The notes under the pieces are model-generated. The model ran no database searches, was not told the origin of the DNA, and saw nothing but the letters and a program-made list of their open reading frames with translations. Of a stretch of DNA of 64,000 nt, positions 25,092 through 34,081 are shown piece after piece. The DNA is from JACVCJ01 sp052437175 (GTDB lineage: Bacteria > Bacteroidota > Bacteroidia > CAIKAF01). The DNA lies in assembly GCA_052437175.1 (NCBI GenBank), contig JBQVOK010000002.1:124001-188000 (forward strand), read 5' to 3'. The position numbers and the translations under genes were made by a program. Position 1 is the first letter of the stretch; every line of letters starts with the position of its first letter.

Positions 25092-26888
25092 TTAGTCCGT
25101 CATTTCAAAGACCAGTACCTGTAAATTACGTATGGACAGTTTTTCCTGCTGTGGATTGTAGATGAACAGGTTCACGATACGGTCGCGTTCGTGCGGGTTG
25201 GGCAGGTACATACGCTGCCGGAAACGATAGCCCTCCGTGCCCGGCAGGCGATCGGCATACCAGTTCAAATGTATGGTACTGAAATACTCATTGGCCGGTC
25301 CTTTTTCAATTTCCTTCAGCAGGAATTCACTCGTGGGGCGATGATCGGCCTGTATATCTGCACGTATCTCAAAACAGAGATCGGCCAGGGCCAGGTCTGT
25401 GTTTTCATATTTCAGCAGGTCGAAATACATATCCGAAAACTGCGCGTTATCGGCAAAGGTCAGGGTATCCCGGAGAATGAAGCGGGTTTTCCGTTTCTTT
25501 TCGAGCAGGTATTTACCGTTATAGGGATCCTGTTCTACAACCGTGTATATATTTTTAAGGCTATCGTTCCAGGAATCCGGCTCCAGCAGCATAAAATCGG
25601 CATGTACCAGCGGATAATCCAGCACATGAATATTATTTACACCCGCGTCTGAATTATAGTTGTAGTACGACCAGATATACCCCGTCATTTTATAGCCGCT
25701 AATATAGGCATCATAACCGTTTGAATGCGTTTTTACATAGTCAAAAAATGCATGCGGCAGGCGTTCGTTCTTCCAGAAGGTGCTGTAGTGCAGGTTAAAG
25801 CCGGTAAAAAACGTAGCAGTGCAGGCCATGGAAAGACCCAGAATACTAAAAGTACGCACACGTTCAGAAATGGCAGACCTTTTCAGGGCCAGGAACAGCA
25901 TGGGCAGCAGTAACAGCAGCAGGTGCAGGGCCGTTCGGTCTTCCGGGTAATTCACATCCAACCATTTATGCATGAGAATGATGGCTGTTATATTCCCCCA
26001 GAAAAGGGCATACAGGGCCGTTTCGGCCGAAAAAAGCCAGTGCAGCCACTTACGGTCGCGCAGCAGGAAAGGCAGCAGCGGCAGGCTCAGCAGGGCCAGT
26101 CCCAGCAGCAGTCCGGCCCCCCAGATGGTTTCCCGGCCCAGGAGCAGATCGGCCAGGCTTTGCACCGTATCCTGTATAAAACCGTTCTCGCCGCCGTAGT
26201 AGAGCGCTCCCCGCTTCTTCAGTTCAAAACTGTAACGCAGTATTTTCTGCAGCCACCAGCCGTTGGCGATAAGCAATAACGCATGTGTCCATTTTTTCTG
26301 GTACAGGGCCAGGCAGCCCGCAAAGGCAAAGGCAACAAGTACAACAATGAGCAGATTGAGGCTGGCAAGCAGCCCGGTCAGGGCAAAAATACTGAGTCCG
26401 AGCAGGTACTTTATCTTTTGCTGATTTGTATACGCAGACAAGTAATAGATAACCGCCATGGCACAGGCCACGCCCATTCCATAGCCTCTTGCATAGCCGA
26501 AATACTCGATAAGTGCCGTAACCGTAAGCAGGGCAACCCCCACAATAGCGCGCTCTGTCTTTTCAAAGAACAGTCCCGTCCATCTATATACGTAAAAAGC
26601 ATAGAGGGGGAAGAACAGCAGCGAAGCCAGGCGCAGTACAAATACCGAACTACCGAAAAAACGATAGAAAAAATGGCTGAGGGCTGAATTCAGAATGTGG
26701 TTGTTGGCATCCCAGAAAGCGTCGCCGGGAATATACTTACCGGATTGCACATAAATGAAAAAGGTAGCCACTTCGTCGTGCAGGGGTGGCACAAACCAGG
26801 CCCGTACCAGCAGGTAAAACCATACGGTGGCGGCTACGCTCCAGAACAGGTAAAGAGGTTCTTTGGGCTGTGCAGAGATCGCTTTCAT
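25092..26888 (-). CDS. PMT/ArnT-like membrane glycosyltransferase (GT39/GT83 type)
   Basis: A 598-residue inner-membrane protein with about eleven to twelve hydrophobic segments and a soluble C-terminal part of about 190 residues. The first extracytoplasmic loop carries VPPLHDEVATFF (Asp38-Glu39), equivalent to the catalytic acidic pair of PMT/ArnT-type GT-C enzymes that use polyprenyl-linked sugars. YFGYARGYGMGVACAMAV is a typical third-helix region. The acceptor is unknown. ATG at 26888 is chosen because longer frames run into the neighbouring hydroxylase gene. It lies 20 bases downstream of that gene, so the two are cotranscribed. Confidence 0.72.
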   Translation of the reverse strand: MKAISAQPKEPLYLFWSVAATVWFYLLVRAWFVPPLHDEVATFFIYVQSGKYIPGDAFWDANNHILNSALSHFFYRFFGSSVFVLRLASLLFFPLYAFYVYRWTGLFFEKTERAIVGVALLTVTALIEYFGYARGYGMGVACAMAVIYYLSAYTNQQKIKYLLGLSIFALTGLLASLNLLIVVLVAFAFAGCLALYQKKWTHALLLIANGWWLQKILRYSFELKKRGALYYGGENGFIQDTVQSLADLLLGRETIWGAGLLLGLALLSLPLLPFLLRDRKWLHWLFSAETALYALFWGNITAIILMHKWLDVNYPEDRTALHLLLLLLPMLFLALKRSAISERVRTFSILGLSMACTATFFTGFNLHYSTFWKNERLPHAFFDYVKTHSNGYDAYISGYKMTGYIWSYYNYNSDAGVNNIHVLDYPLVHADFMLLEPDSWNDSLKNIYTVVEQDPYNGKYLLEKKRKTRFILRDTLTFADNAQFSDMYFDLLKYENTDLALADLCFEIRADIQADHRPTSEFLLKEIEKGPANEYFSTIHLNWYADRLPGTEGYRFRQRMYLPNPHERDRIVNLFIYNPQQEKLSIRNLQVLVFEMTD

Positions 26889-26908
26889 CCTGTAAAAATA
26901 GAAATCTT

Positions 26909-28132
26909 TCAGAGCGGAGCCGGTTCCCGGCGACTTTTTACCCAAAGAAAGAAGCCCGGCGAAGCCAGGGAAAGTACGGCCAGCACGATGAAGAAGACGA
27001 GGCTCAGCTGCGGGTACAGCAGGGCCAGGAAAACCCCGTAGGACAATACGCGCAGTATTTCGAACACATCGGCGGCACGGCGCCCTTCGAACAGGTAGGC
27101 GATACCGCTCATGTGCAATACACTCAGCAGTGAAAACAGGCATATCTCCCATACGCTGAAAGCCGCCTGGAACCAGATAACACTGAGGCAAAACGCACCC
27201 AGCAGGGCAAACTGGGAAACGATGTACGCATTGCGCCCGCTCTGTATCTGTACGTCGTACTTATGCAGCTCTGCGGGCATGTATGGCGTTTCGCGGCCAC
27301 CCGCATACGCAGGACGCCAGCCCGGCGGACGGAACCAGTTGCCTATTTTATTCCCCCAGCCCCTGAACGACTTACTTTTAGTATACAGTTCAGAAATATA
27401 GTGGGTATTGAGCCAGAACGGATCGAAGCTTTTTACACCCGTGGTAATACCGTACACCGGTGTTTCTTCCTCTTCCCGGAAGGTACCGAACAGGCGGTCC
27501 CAGATAATGAGTATGCCGCCGTGGTTCTTATCGAGGTATTGGGGGTTTATACCGTGATGTACGCGGTGGTGCGAAGGGGTATTGAAAATGAATTCGATCA
27601 CTTTGCCCAGTTTGGGAACGTATTCCGTGTGTATCCAGAACTGGTACAGGATATCGATGGCCGATACCAGGATAAACATCTCCACCGGGAAACCCAGGAA
27701 AGCAAAAGGCAGGAACAGCCAGGAGGTAGTGATGGCCTGGAACCAGGGCTGACGAAGTGCCACGGTAAGGTTGTACTCTTCGGAGGAATGATGCACTACA
27801 TGACTGGCCCACATAAAGTTCACCTCATGTCCCAGGCGGTGTGCCCAATAATATACGAAATCGAAGGCAAAGAACAATACAACACTGTACAAAAAAGTAA
27901 AAGGTATGCTGAAGATGGCCCATTTAGACTGTATATAGGCATAAAGAGCAAAAAGACCGCCTTTGATGAGTATACTAAGTAATTGTTCCCCCAGCCCGAT
28001 GTGGAGGTTGGTGATGCTGTCGTTCAAACGGAATGCCTGTCTGCGACGGCGGTACGCCAGCAGCATTTCCCAGCCGATAAGCAGGAAAAAGAAGGGAATT
28101 ACGTATACGATGTATTTCATGGATTCGTGCAT
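26909..28132 (-). CDS. Sterol desaturase/fatty acid hydroxylase family membrane protein
   Basis: A 407-residue membrane protein with the diiron histidine boxes of the fatty-acid-hydroxylase superfamily: HRLGHE, HVVHHSS and, later, HHRVHHG, plus a further IHTEYVPKLG histidine. The extended C-terminal region with four more helices (FALLGAFCLSVIWFQAAFSV onwards) is like the alkylglycerol-monooxygenase (TMEM195) type. It could hydroxylate a lipid tail or cleave ether lipids. The start is either ATG 28132 or 28120; 28132 is chosen. The next gene, 20 bases on, is a lipid-linked-sugar-type glycosyltransferase, suggesting joint work on an envelope lipid. Confidence 0.83.
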   Translation of the reverse strand: MHESMKYIVYVIPFFFLLIGWEMLLAYRRRRQAFRLNDSITNLHIGLGEQLLSILIKGGLFALYAYIQSKWAIFSIPFTFLYSVVLFFAFDFVYYWAHRLGHEVNFMWASHVVHHSSEEYNLTVALRQPWFQAITTSWLFLPFAFLGFPVEMFILVSAIDILYQFWIHTEYVPKLGKVIEFIFNTPSHHRVHHGINPQYLDKNHGGILIIWDRLFGTFREEEETPVYGITTGVKSFDPFWLNTHYISELYTKSKSFRGWGNKIGNWFRPPGWRPAYAGGRETPYMPAELHKYDVQIQSGRNAYIVSQFALLGAFCLSVIWFQAAFSVWEICLFSLLSVLHMSGIAYLFEGRRAADVFEILRVLSYGVFLALLYPQLSLVFFIVLAVLSLASPGFFLWVKSRREPAPL

Positions 28133-28207
28133 AGGCCCAAGGTATTGAACAATAGCTGTATAAAGATACACAAATACCGGAAAAAGGTATGCACAGCCCC
28201 TATTCTT

Positions 28208-29521
28208 CTACAGGGCCGATACCCATTGCATAAGCAGGCCGGCGATATAACCACCGTAGGTACCCAGTGCATAACCCAGTACGGACAGCAGCACGCCTAC
28301 CGAAGCCAGCGCGGGATCAAAGGCTGCCGCTACCACCGGTGCGGAAGCGGCTCCGCCGATATTGGCCTGGCTGCCTACGGCTGCAAAGAAGAAGGGCGCT
28401 TTCAGCAGGCGGGCGGCCAGTATGGTGAACAGACCGTGGATCGTGATCCAGATAAGGCCGGTAAGGAAGAACACGGGCGAATCGAACACCGCCAGTACGT
28501 CCATCTGCATACCGATGGTAGCCACCAGGATATAAAGCAGCACACTGCCTATATTACTGGCACCGGCACCTTCCAGGTTGCGCAGGGGTGTAAAACTGAA
28601 CAACAGGCCCAGGGTCGTGGCCAGCAGTACGATCCAGAAAAAGGAAGAAGTGAGGCTGTATTGTTTCAATTGCGGGTAATTTTCGGCCAGCAGCGGAGCA
28701 ATACTGTCCGCCAGGAAATGCGAGAGCGCAACAGCCCCAAAAGCAGCCCCGGCGATCAGCATAAGATCGGTGGTTCCGGGTATACGCAGAGATTGAGAAC
28801 GGAACAAGGCCGCCCTGGAACGTACTTCATCGATCTGGCGGGCGTCTGCACGAAGCCAGCGGTCTATGCGGACACTACGGCCGGCACCATACAGCAGGAA
28901 GGCCATCCAGATATTGGCCGCAAACACATCCACGGCGATCATAACGGAAAAGAGCCTGGAAGAAGGCTGAAATACTTCTTTCATGGCCGTCTGGTTGGCT
29001 CCGCCGCCGATCCAGGAACCGGCAATGGTACTAAACCCGCGCCAGGCCTCATCGGCGCCCGTACCCGTAAATGCGTCCGGGGCCAGCTGCATGGTAAGGA
29101 ACAGCGCTACCGGACCGCCCACGATCACTCCGAGGGAACCTGCCAGGAAAACCAGCAGGGCTTTGGGCCCCAGGCGCAGCAAGGCCTTAAAATCTATACT
29201 AAGCGTAAAAAGTACCAGGGAAGCCGGCAGCAGGTAATTCTTGGCCATGCTGTACAGACCGGAATCTGCACCGGAAATAATATGAAAACTGTTGAGCAGA
29301 CCGGGGATAAAGTAACAGAGCAGCAGGCCCGGAACAATATTGAAGAATTTTTTAAGCAGGGGCGTCGGCCTCGAAGAAAGATAAAAGACCAGGGCCAGCA
29401 CGCTGCACAGTATACCGAAGATCACCGCGTCATTCGTGATCAGCGCGTCAGTGGCAGCAACATCGGTCGTTTTCTGCAGTACGGACAGGCTGTCCGCGGC
29501 AATGGTAGAATCGGCAGGCAT
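28208..29521 (-). CDS. DUF819-family membrane protein
   Basis: A 437-residue polytopic membrane protein with about ten to eleven hydrophobic segments. Family landmarks are ITNDAVIFGILCSVLALVFY, the KNYLLPASLVLFTLSIDFKAL region, FSTIAGSWIGGGANQTAMKEV, and a closing GSQANIGGAASAPVVAAAFDP. DUF819 (YjcL-like) proteins are putative transporters; the repeated GGGANQ and ANIGGAASAP loops suggest an inverted-repeat transporter fold. About 30 residues of a Ser/Thr/Ala-rich soluble N-terminus come before the first helix. A strong terminator of the upstream gene lies just before it, so it must have its own promoter, but I see no clear -7 box. Confidence 0.85.
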   Translation of the reverse strand: MPADSTIAADSLSVLQKTTDVAATDALITNDAVIFGILCSVLALVFYLSSRPTPLLKKFFNIVPGLLLCYFIPGLLNSFHIISGADSGLYSMAKNYLLPASLVLFTLSIDFKALLRLGPKALLVFLAGSLGVIVGGPVALFLTMQLAPDAFTGTGADEAWRGFSTIAGSWIGGGANQTAMKEVFQPSSRLFSVMIAVDVFAANIWMAFLLYGAGRSVRIDRWLRADARQIDEVRSRAALFRSQSLRIPGTTDLMLIAGAAFGAVALSHFLADSIAPLLAENYPQLKQYSLTSSFFWIVLLATTLGLLFSFTPLRNLEGAGASNIGSVLLYILVATIGMQMDVLAVFDSPVFFLTGLIWITIHGLFTILAARLLKAPFFFAAVGSQANIGGAASAPVVAAAFDPALASVGVLLSVLGYALGTYGGYIAGLLMQWVSAL

Positions 29522-29567
29522 AGGCAGTGTTTAAATCGCTCTAAAGTACAATGCCGGCGCCTAAACA

Positions 29568-29602
29568 CAAAAAAAAGCCTGTATTCCGTTCGAAATACAG
29601 GC
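29568..29602 (-). terminator. Rho-independent terminator after the lipoprotein gene at 29627
   Basis: On the minus strand, GCCTGTATT and AATACAGGC arms (29594-29602 and 29577-29585) form a 9-bp stem with an eight-base loop, followed by a run of eight T residues. Confidence 0.85.
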
Positions 29603-29626
29603 CCTTCTTTATAGTATGTTTGCGTA

Positions 29627-30214
29627 TTAGCGGTTTTTCCAGCGGCTCAGCAGGCTGGTGTTACCTTCGGTATAAGCCGAAGATACGCTGGTTGTGTAGG
29701 TAAGCGTTTTGGCTTTGGTATCCCAGATCACGAAGGGGCTGCTGCCATCGTAGCTGCCGTTTGTCACGGACAGGGTCTCGCTGTAGCTGGAGCAGAAATC
29801 TTTCAGGATCAGTTTGCGTTTGGCGTCCACGAACAGTTTGGCATCGCTGGCGCTGGCAAATTTCATTTTGATCTCACCGCAGAGGGTTCCGTTCTCTTCG
29901 AACAGGCGTTTGGCCTCTACTACGGCATTGGTATACTCGCTTTCGGGGCTGCTGCCGTTCACGTAGTTGCTCATCAGGTCTTCGAAATCGGCTTCCAGTG
30001 TTGATTCTGCCGTTTCGGCACCTTCTTCGCTTTCTTCACTCTCTTCGGAGCCACCTGAGAAAGAACTCATCAGGTTATAATATTTAATGGTCAGGTTTAC
30101 GCTTCCGTCTTTGTTGAGCTGGTAGGTAAATTCTTTCTTTTCGCAGGTGAGACAACCTGTAAACAGTATTGCCACTGCGGCAATCAGGGTTACAAATGAG
30201 AGTGATTTTTTCAT
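29627..30214 (-). CDS. Lipoprotein of unknown function with acidic Ser/Glu linker
   Basis: A 195-residue lipoprotein. The signal MKKSLSFVTLIAAVAILFTGC sets the lipid cysteine at residue 21. The mature chain begins with strands (CEKKEFTYQLNKDGSVNLTIKYYNL), then a low-complexity acidic segment made of Ser and Glu (GGSEESEESEEGAETAES), then a helical region and further strands ending TYTTSVSSAYTEGNTSLLS. The start is fixed by the signal peptide. I do not recognise a family. A strong terminator follows, and the FAH-family gene is 125 bases upstream. Confidence 0.7.
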   Translation of the reverse strand: MKKSLSFVTLIAAVAILFTGCLTCEKKEFTYQLNKDGSVNLTIKYYNLMSSFSGGSEESEESEEGAETAESTLEADFEDLMSNYVNGSSPESEYTNAVVEAKRLFEENGTLCGEIKMKFASASDAKLFVDAKRKLILKDFCSSYSETLSVTNGSYDGSSPFVIWDTKAKTLTYTTSVSSAYTEGNTSLLSRWKNR

Positions 30215-30339
30215 TTTTCGTTTCGAGTTTGTTGGCCGTAAAGGAACGCAAGATTTTTGTTCCGAGCAAATACTCCTGCGAAAATGATGCATATGCATTA
30301 TGTGGAACGCGTTACACAAGAGGCATCGGCTCAGTTGTT

Positions 30340-30945
30340 TCAGCGTACGGCAAAGCGGAAGACCTCGGTACTGCCCAGTTTACCGGCGAGCGTATCCCCG
30401 ATCTGCACCGCCGAAACTCCGGCCGGGGTACCGGTATATACCAGGTCGCCCACTTTCAGGGTAACAAAACGGCTCACAAAACTGATAATTTCGTTGAAAG
30501 AAAAGATCATGTCTGACGAAAGGCCGCTTTGTACGGTCTGGCCGTTCTTTTCGAGCGAGAACGCAATATTTTCGGGCATATCGGCAAAAGGCAGAAAAGT
30601 ACCGGTCACGGCCGAGCCGTCGAAAGCCTTGGCTTTTTCCCAGGGCAGGCCCTTTTGTTTGAGCTGCTGCTGAACGTCGCGTGCGGTGAAATCGATACCG
30701 GCGGTGATTTCGTTGTAGTAAGCGGAGGCAAATTCCGGCTCGATGTGCTTACCGGCCTTGCATATACGCAGTACGAGTTCAATTTCATGGTGTACGTCCT
30801 GCGAAAAATCGGGCAGGAAGAACGGATCGTTATTGCGCAGCAGGGCCGTATCGGGCTTCATGAAGAATACGGGTTCCTCGGGCAGGGCATTGTTCAGTTC
30901 TTTGGCGTGGTCGGCATAATTGCGGCCTATGCAGATAATTTTCAT
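30340..30945 (-). CDS. Fumarylacetoacetate hydrolase family protein
   Basis: A 201-residue FAH-fold enzyme of the short acylpyruvase/FAHD1 type. It has the N-terminal KIICIGRNYADHAKELNN signature, PVFFMKPDTALL, the metal ligands in HHEIELVLRI (Glu-x-Glu pair), ITAGIDFTARDVQ and the closing GDLVYTGTPAGVSAVQIGD. Members decarboxylate oxaloacetate or hydrolyse acylpyruvates, so it is probably a small cytosolic house-cleaning enzyme. Its -7 box lies four bases from the ATG. Confidence 0.9.
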   Translation of the reverse strand: MKIICIGRNYADHAKELNNALPEEPVFFMKPDTALLRNNDPFFLPDFSQDVHHEIELVLRICKAGKHIEPEFASAYYNEITAGIDFTARDVQQQLKQKGLPWEKAKAFDGSAVTGTFLPFADMPENIAFSLEKNGQTVQSGLSSDMIFSFNEIISFVSRFVTLKVGDLVYTGTPAGVSAVQIGDTLAGKLGSTEVFRFAVR

Positions 30946-30949
30946 GCTT

Positions 30950-30957
30950 CAAAAGTA
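30950..30957 (-). promoter_or_regulatory. -7 promoter box (TACTTTTG) of the FAH-family gene
   Basis: An exact TAnnTTTG match on the minus strand with only four bases (AAGC) between it and the ATG at 30945, implying a leaderless or nearly leaderless message. Confidence 0.55.
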
Positions 30958-31055
30958 TGTATTCTCCCTTAATTCCCGCCGGCTTTTTTCCAGTAAGGTT
31001 GCACAGAATAGTATGCCCCGCTGTGTTCGTATGTTGCAAAGCTGTGTGAAAACGC

Positions 31056-32294
31056 TTATTCGTGACGCAACGCTTCTACCGGATCGAGATTCGCAGCACG
31101 TACCGCGGGATACAGACCGGCTACCACACCTACCACGAAACAAAGTACCGCGGCCAGGGTCATCCAAAGCCAGGGCACAATAAAACTGCCGCCGATAATG
31201 AGCGTGACCACGTTACCGATGAGTATACCCAGCATAATGCCGAAGAAGCCGCCCAGCTGGCAGATGACCACACTTTCTGTAAGGAATTGTATGGCAATAT
31301 TGCGTTTGGTGGCGCCCAGGGCCATGCGTATGCCGATCTCTCGGGTACGCTCGGTCACCGACACCAGCAGTATGTTAATGAGCCCGGTAAGGGCGCCCAG
31401 TATGGTCACCAGGCCGATAACAATGGCACCTGCGGCCATATAGCCTGTCATGCTTTTAATGTCGGCAATAAGTCCGTCGCTGCGTTTTATATCAAAGTTT
31501 TCGCTGCCGCCGGCCTTGATCTTACGGATGGAACGGAACACGCCCGTTGCTTCGGCCACGGCCATGTCCATCATGTTCACCGCCGGAACGGTTACGTTAA
31601 TAAGGTATGAAGTGCCCGCTGCCGAGTAAAAGGCCCGGAAATTATCGATGGGAATAACCACGCTGCGGTCGCGCCCGCCGCCAAAACCGGAACCGCCCTT
31701 GGCCAGCACGCCGATCACCAGGTATTGCCGGGTGCCCAGCAGTACAAACTTGCCCAGGGCTTCCTGTGCGGAGCCGTACAGGTTCTCGGCCGATTCGCCC
31801 CCCAGCAGGATCACATTGGCCGCCGTTTTCAGTTCCGTCTGCGAAAAATTACGGCCTTTGTCCAGCTTGAGCCCGGCCGCGGTAAGGTAATTTTCGTCGC
31901 CGGCGTTCACGGCAATATTCGGCTGGGTCTTGGTGCTCTGGTACTGTAATACGGCCACCGAGCTTACAAAAGCCGATATGGACACCGAACCGGGAAAATT
32001 ATAGCGTTCCTTGAACAGCCGGGCCTCTTCCCAGGTAATATCTTTCTTGTATTCACGGGTGCGGCGTTTGCCCATCTTTACCTTTCCGCCCTCGTTGGCA
32101 ATGGTAAAGGTATTGGCCCCCAGCGAAGAAAAGTTTTCACTGATGTTCTGCTCCAGCGCATCGATGGAAGTGAGCATGCCCACCAGGCTCATGATACCGA
32201 AAGCAATAATAAGCACCGTAAGTACGGTACGCAGCAGCTGCCCCCGGATGGAGCGCAATGCCACAATAATGTTTTCGAAGAGCACCTTATTCAT
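31056..32294 (-). CDS. MacB-type ABC transporter permease (FtsX domain)
   Basis: A 412-residue permease with one N-terminal helix (LLRTVLTVLIIAFGIMSLVG), a long periplasmic MacB-like core domain (about 45-285), and three C-terminal helices (MAAGAIVIGLVTILGALTGL, LGGFFGIMLGILIGNVVTLI, WLWMTLAAVLCFVVGVVAGL). The RTREIGIRMALGATKRNIAIQFL and YPAVRAANLDPVEALRHE segments are hallmarks of the family. No ATPase gene is adjacent, so its partner must be encoded elsewhere. Family members act as mechanotransmitters for lipoprotein, peptide or drug efflux. Confidence 0.92.
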   Translation of the reverse strand: MNKVLFENIIVALRSIRGQLLRTVLTVLIIAFGIMSLVGMLTSIDALEQNISENFSSLGANTFTIANEGGKVKMGKRRTREYKKDITWEEARLFKERYNFPGSVSISAFVSSVAVLQYQSTKTQPNIAVNAGDENYLTAAGLKLDKGRNFSQTELKTAANVILLGGESAENLYGSAQEALGKFVLLGTRQYLVIGVLAKGGSGFGGGRDRSVVIPIDNFRAFYSAAGTSYLINVTVPAVNMMDMAVAEATGVFRSIRKIKAGGSENFDIKRSDGLIADIKSMTGYMAAGAIVIGLVTILGALTGLINILLVSVTERTREIGIRMALGATKRNIAIQFLTESVVICQLGGFFGIMLGILIGNVVTLIIGGSFIVPWLWMTLAAVLCFVVGVVAGLYPAVRAANLDPVEALRHE

Positions 32295-32367
32295 TCTGTA
32301 ACGAAAGTACGGTTCTTATACACAGCATCCGGTTTCCTTTAGACGAAAACGGACTTTTTGAAGATGT

Positions 32368-33438
32368 TCAGGGCAGCTCTACCCGCAGTATGAAGTTGTC
32401 GAACACCTGGCACACATACAGGGTATTGCCGATGCGTATAGCTGTGGAAGCCGCACTGATATGGCTGCCGTCGTCGGCATATAGTACCCGGCGCTCCCCG
32501 CTCTGCGGATCAATGGCATACACGGTCGAAGGCGATCTTACCGCGGGGTCTTTCCGGTGTTTGAGGAAGAGCAGCGGACGCAGGTGCGCCGTTACCAGCA
32601 GTTCGCCCCGGCTAACGGTAATATTGTCTCCACCCACGGCTACGGCTACTTTTTCAGGTTTTGCATCCATATTCCCGCCGGGATAACGCAGTACCTTATT
32701 CTGCCGCGTAGTGGAAACGAACAGATCACTGTTGTAAAAGGCCAGTCCGTTGGGATAAGCCACCTTATAACGGGTTTTCCGGTAATCTTCACAGTTCTTA
32801 TACCGGCCGGTCCAGCCGCTTTTGATGCCAAAAAGCGCTTCGCCCATGCGTCCGTAGCGGCTCAGGTCATTGGTCCAGAGCAGGGCACCGTCCGGGGAGG
32901 CGCATACATCGTTGGCTGAGGTAAATATATTCGCCCCGGCCGCGGTACAGGTATCGCGGCGTTCTTCCCCATCCTGTGCAGCATAGCGGCGGTAGATATG
33001 CATTTTATCGGCATAGACCTCCGATAACCAGTACAATCCATCACTGCGCACTGCGTAACTGAGCAGACTGTGCCGGTTTTCGGCCCGGTTATGATTTACC
33101 AGGACCAGGAAGCTGTTTCCCTTATGCGAATAGATGTCGGCTCCGTGCGGGTGAAAGCTGAAATGATCAGCGGGCTCGCCACGCCGGGGCAGTATGGCCG
33201 CTTTACCGTCTTCCAGCGAAACGCTCCAAATTTCGGCATGCGGCGCGCGGCCGTCACGGCGTTCGTCGCAGGATACCAACAGGCGTCTGCGCCCGGCAAA
33301 GGTATCGGCCACCATATCTTCGGGGCCGGGGCCAACCATAATGCGCTGTGTGGGATATTGTGCGGTAAATTCAGGCAGCGTGGCACAGCCGGCCAGGCCC
33401 AGCATAAGGAACATAAAAGCAGGCACCGTCTTTTTCAT
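32368..33438 (-). CDS. Paraoxonase-like (PON/SMP-30 superfamily) lipoprotein
   Basis: A 356-residue lipoprotein (lipobox GLAGC, Cys18) with a predicted six-bladed propeller. The paraoxonase calcium ligands all have counterparts at similar spacing: Glu40-Asp41 in GPEDM, Asn176 in TSANDV, Asn230 in YPNGL, and Asp271-Asn272 in GGDNITV; FHPHG (His96, His98) corresponds to the FHPHG motif with the PON catalytic histidine. Paraoxonases hydrolyse lactones and aryl esters. Strictosidine-synthase-like hydrolases are an alternative, but the FHPHG motif favours PON. Activity towards lactones is inferred. It lies between a YaaI-like gene and an ABC permease gene. Confidence 0.7.
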   Translation of the reverse strand: MKKTVPAFMFLMLGLAGCATLPEFTAQYPTQRIMVGPGPEDMVADTFAGRRRLLVSCDERRDGRAPHAEIWSVSLEDGKAAILPRRGEPADHFSFHPHGADIYSHKGNSFLVLVNHNRAENRHSLLSYAVRSDGLYWLSEVYADKMHIYRRYAAQDGEERRDTCTAAGANIFTSANDVCASPDGALLWTNDLSRYGRMGEALFGIKSGWTGRYKNCEDYRKTRYKVAYPNGLAFYNSDLFVSTTRQNKVLRYPGGNMDAKPEKVAVAVGGDNITVSRGELLVTAHLRPLLFLKHRKDPAVRSPSTVYAIDPQSGERRVLYADDGSHISAASTAIRIGNTLYVCQVFDNFILRVELP

Positions 33439-33488
33439 GGCTTAAAGATATATCCAAAAATAAAGCGAAAGAGGCGCCTGCCCAAAAT

Positions 33489-33890
33489 TTAGCGTATCCC
33501 GTACAGATGCAGGGTGGCACTGCGGCCGCCGAGACTTTGTGCATCGTACCAGAAGATCACTTTTTCGATCAGGCGGCGGTTGCCGGGCAGGTCGATGCGG
33601 AACGAAGCCGAATTGCGGCGGAACACCAGTTCCATCGGGTAATCCTGCACGCCCCCGTTCTCAAAGTGTATGGTACATTTGTGCACACGCACGGCAGCGC
33701 CGGTTACCACAAAGCGCAGGGCCGTAAAATACCCGTCGCGGAACGTTACCGGAATTACGTCGCGGTCGAGCCGGTTATCCACGTTACGGGTGCCCAGCAG
33801 GGTAAAATTACCTCCGCGGCGTCCCTGGGCAAAAGACTGCGTCGTAACGGCCGACAGCAGCAGTACAAAGAGAAATATCCTCGTTTTCAT
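33489..33890 (-). CDS. Secreted YaaI-like (DUF2541) protein
   Basis: A 133-residue exported protein; the signal peptide MKTRIFLFVLLLSAVTTQSFA would leave Gln as the first mature residue. The mature beta-rich chain starts NFTLLGTRNVDNRLDRDVI and runs through FTALRFVVTGAAVRVHKCTI, PMELVFRRNSASFRIDLPG to KVIFWYDAQSLGGRSATLHL, which parallels the layout of the E. coli YaaI protein (DUF2541: LLG-, -LRF-, -I-F- and a final ATL-IYG strand). The function of the family is unknown. The start is set by the signal peptide. Confidence 0.6.
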   Translation of the reverse strand: MKTRIFLFVLLLSAVTTQSFAQGRRGGNFTLLGTRNVDNRLDRDVIPVTFRDGYFTALRFVVTGAAVRVHKCTIHFENGGVQDYPMELVFRRNSASFRIDLPGNRRLIEKVIFWYDAQSLGGRSATLHLYGIR

Positions 33891-34081
33891 AGACCGTGTT
33901 TTTTTGTTCGACTCTAAAAAAGGTCCCCGGTTTAATGTTTCAATAAATTTTAGTATCATTGCCCCGTGAAAAATGCGACCGCATTCATAAAAAACGCTAA
34001 ACGTAAGGCCTGAGGGCCTATATGATCTATTTCCCCCGTTTTTTATTTCATTTTCATTTTTTTCAACATCATTAATCAGTA

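Noticed and set aside
27983..29614. A 543-codon open frame on the plus strand opposite the hydroxylase and DUF819 genes
   Set aside because: Its peptide is rich in Gln, Gly and Arg with no domain or start signal; it is the antisense shadow of two well-supported membrane protein genes.
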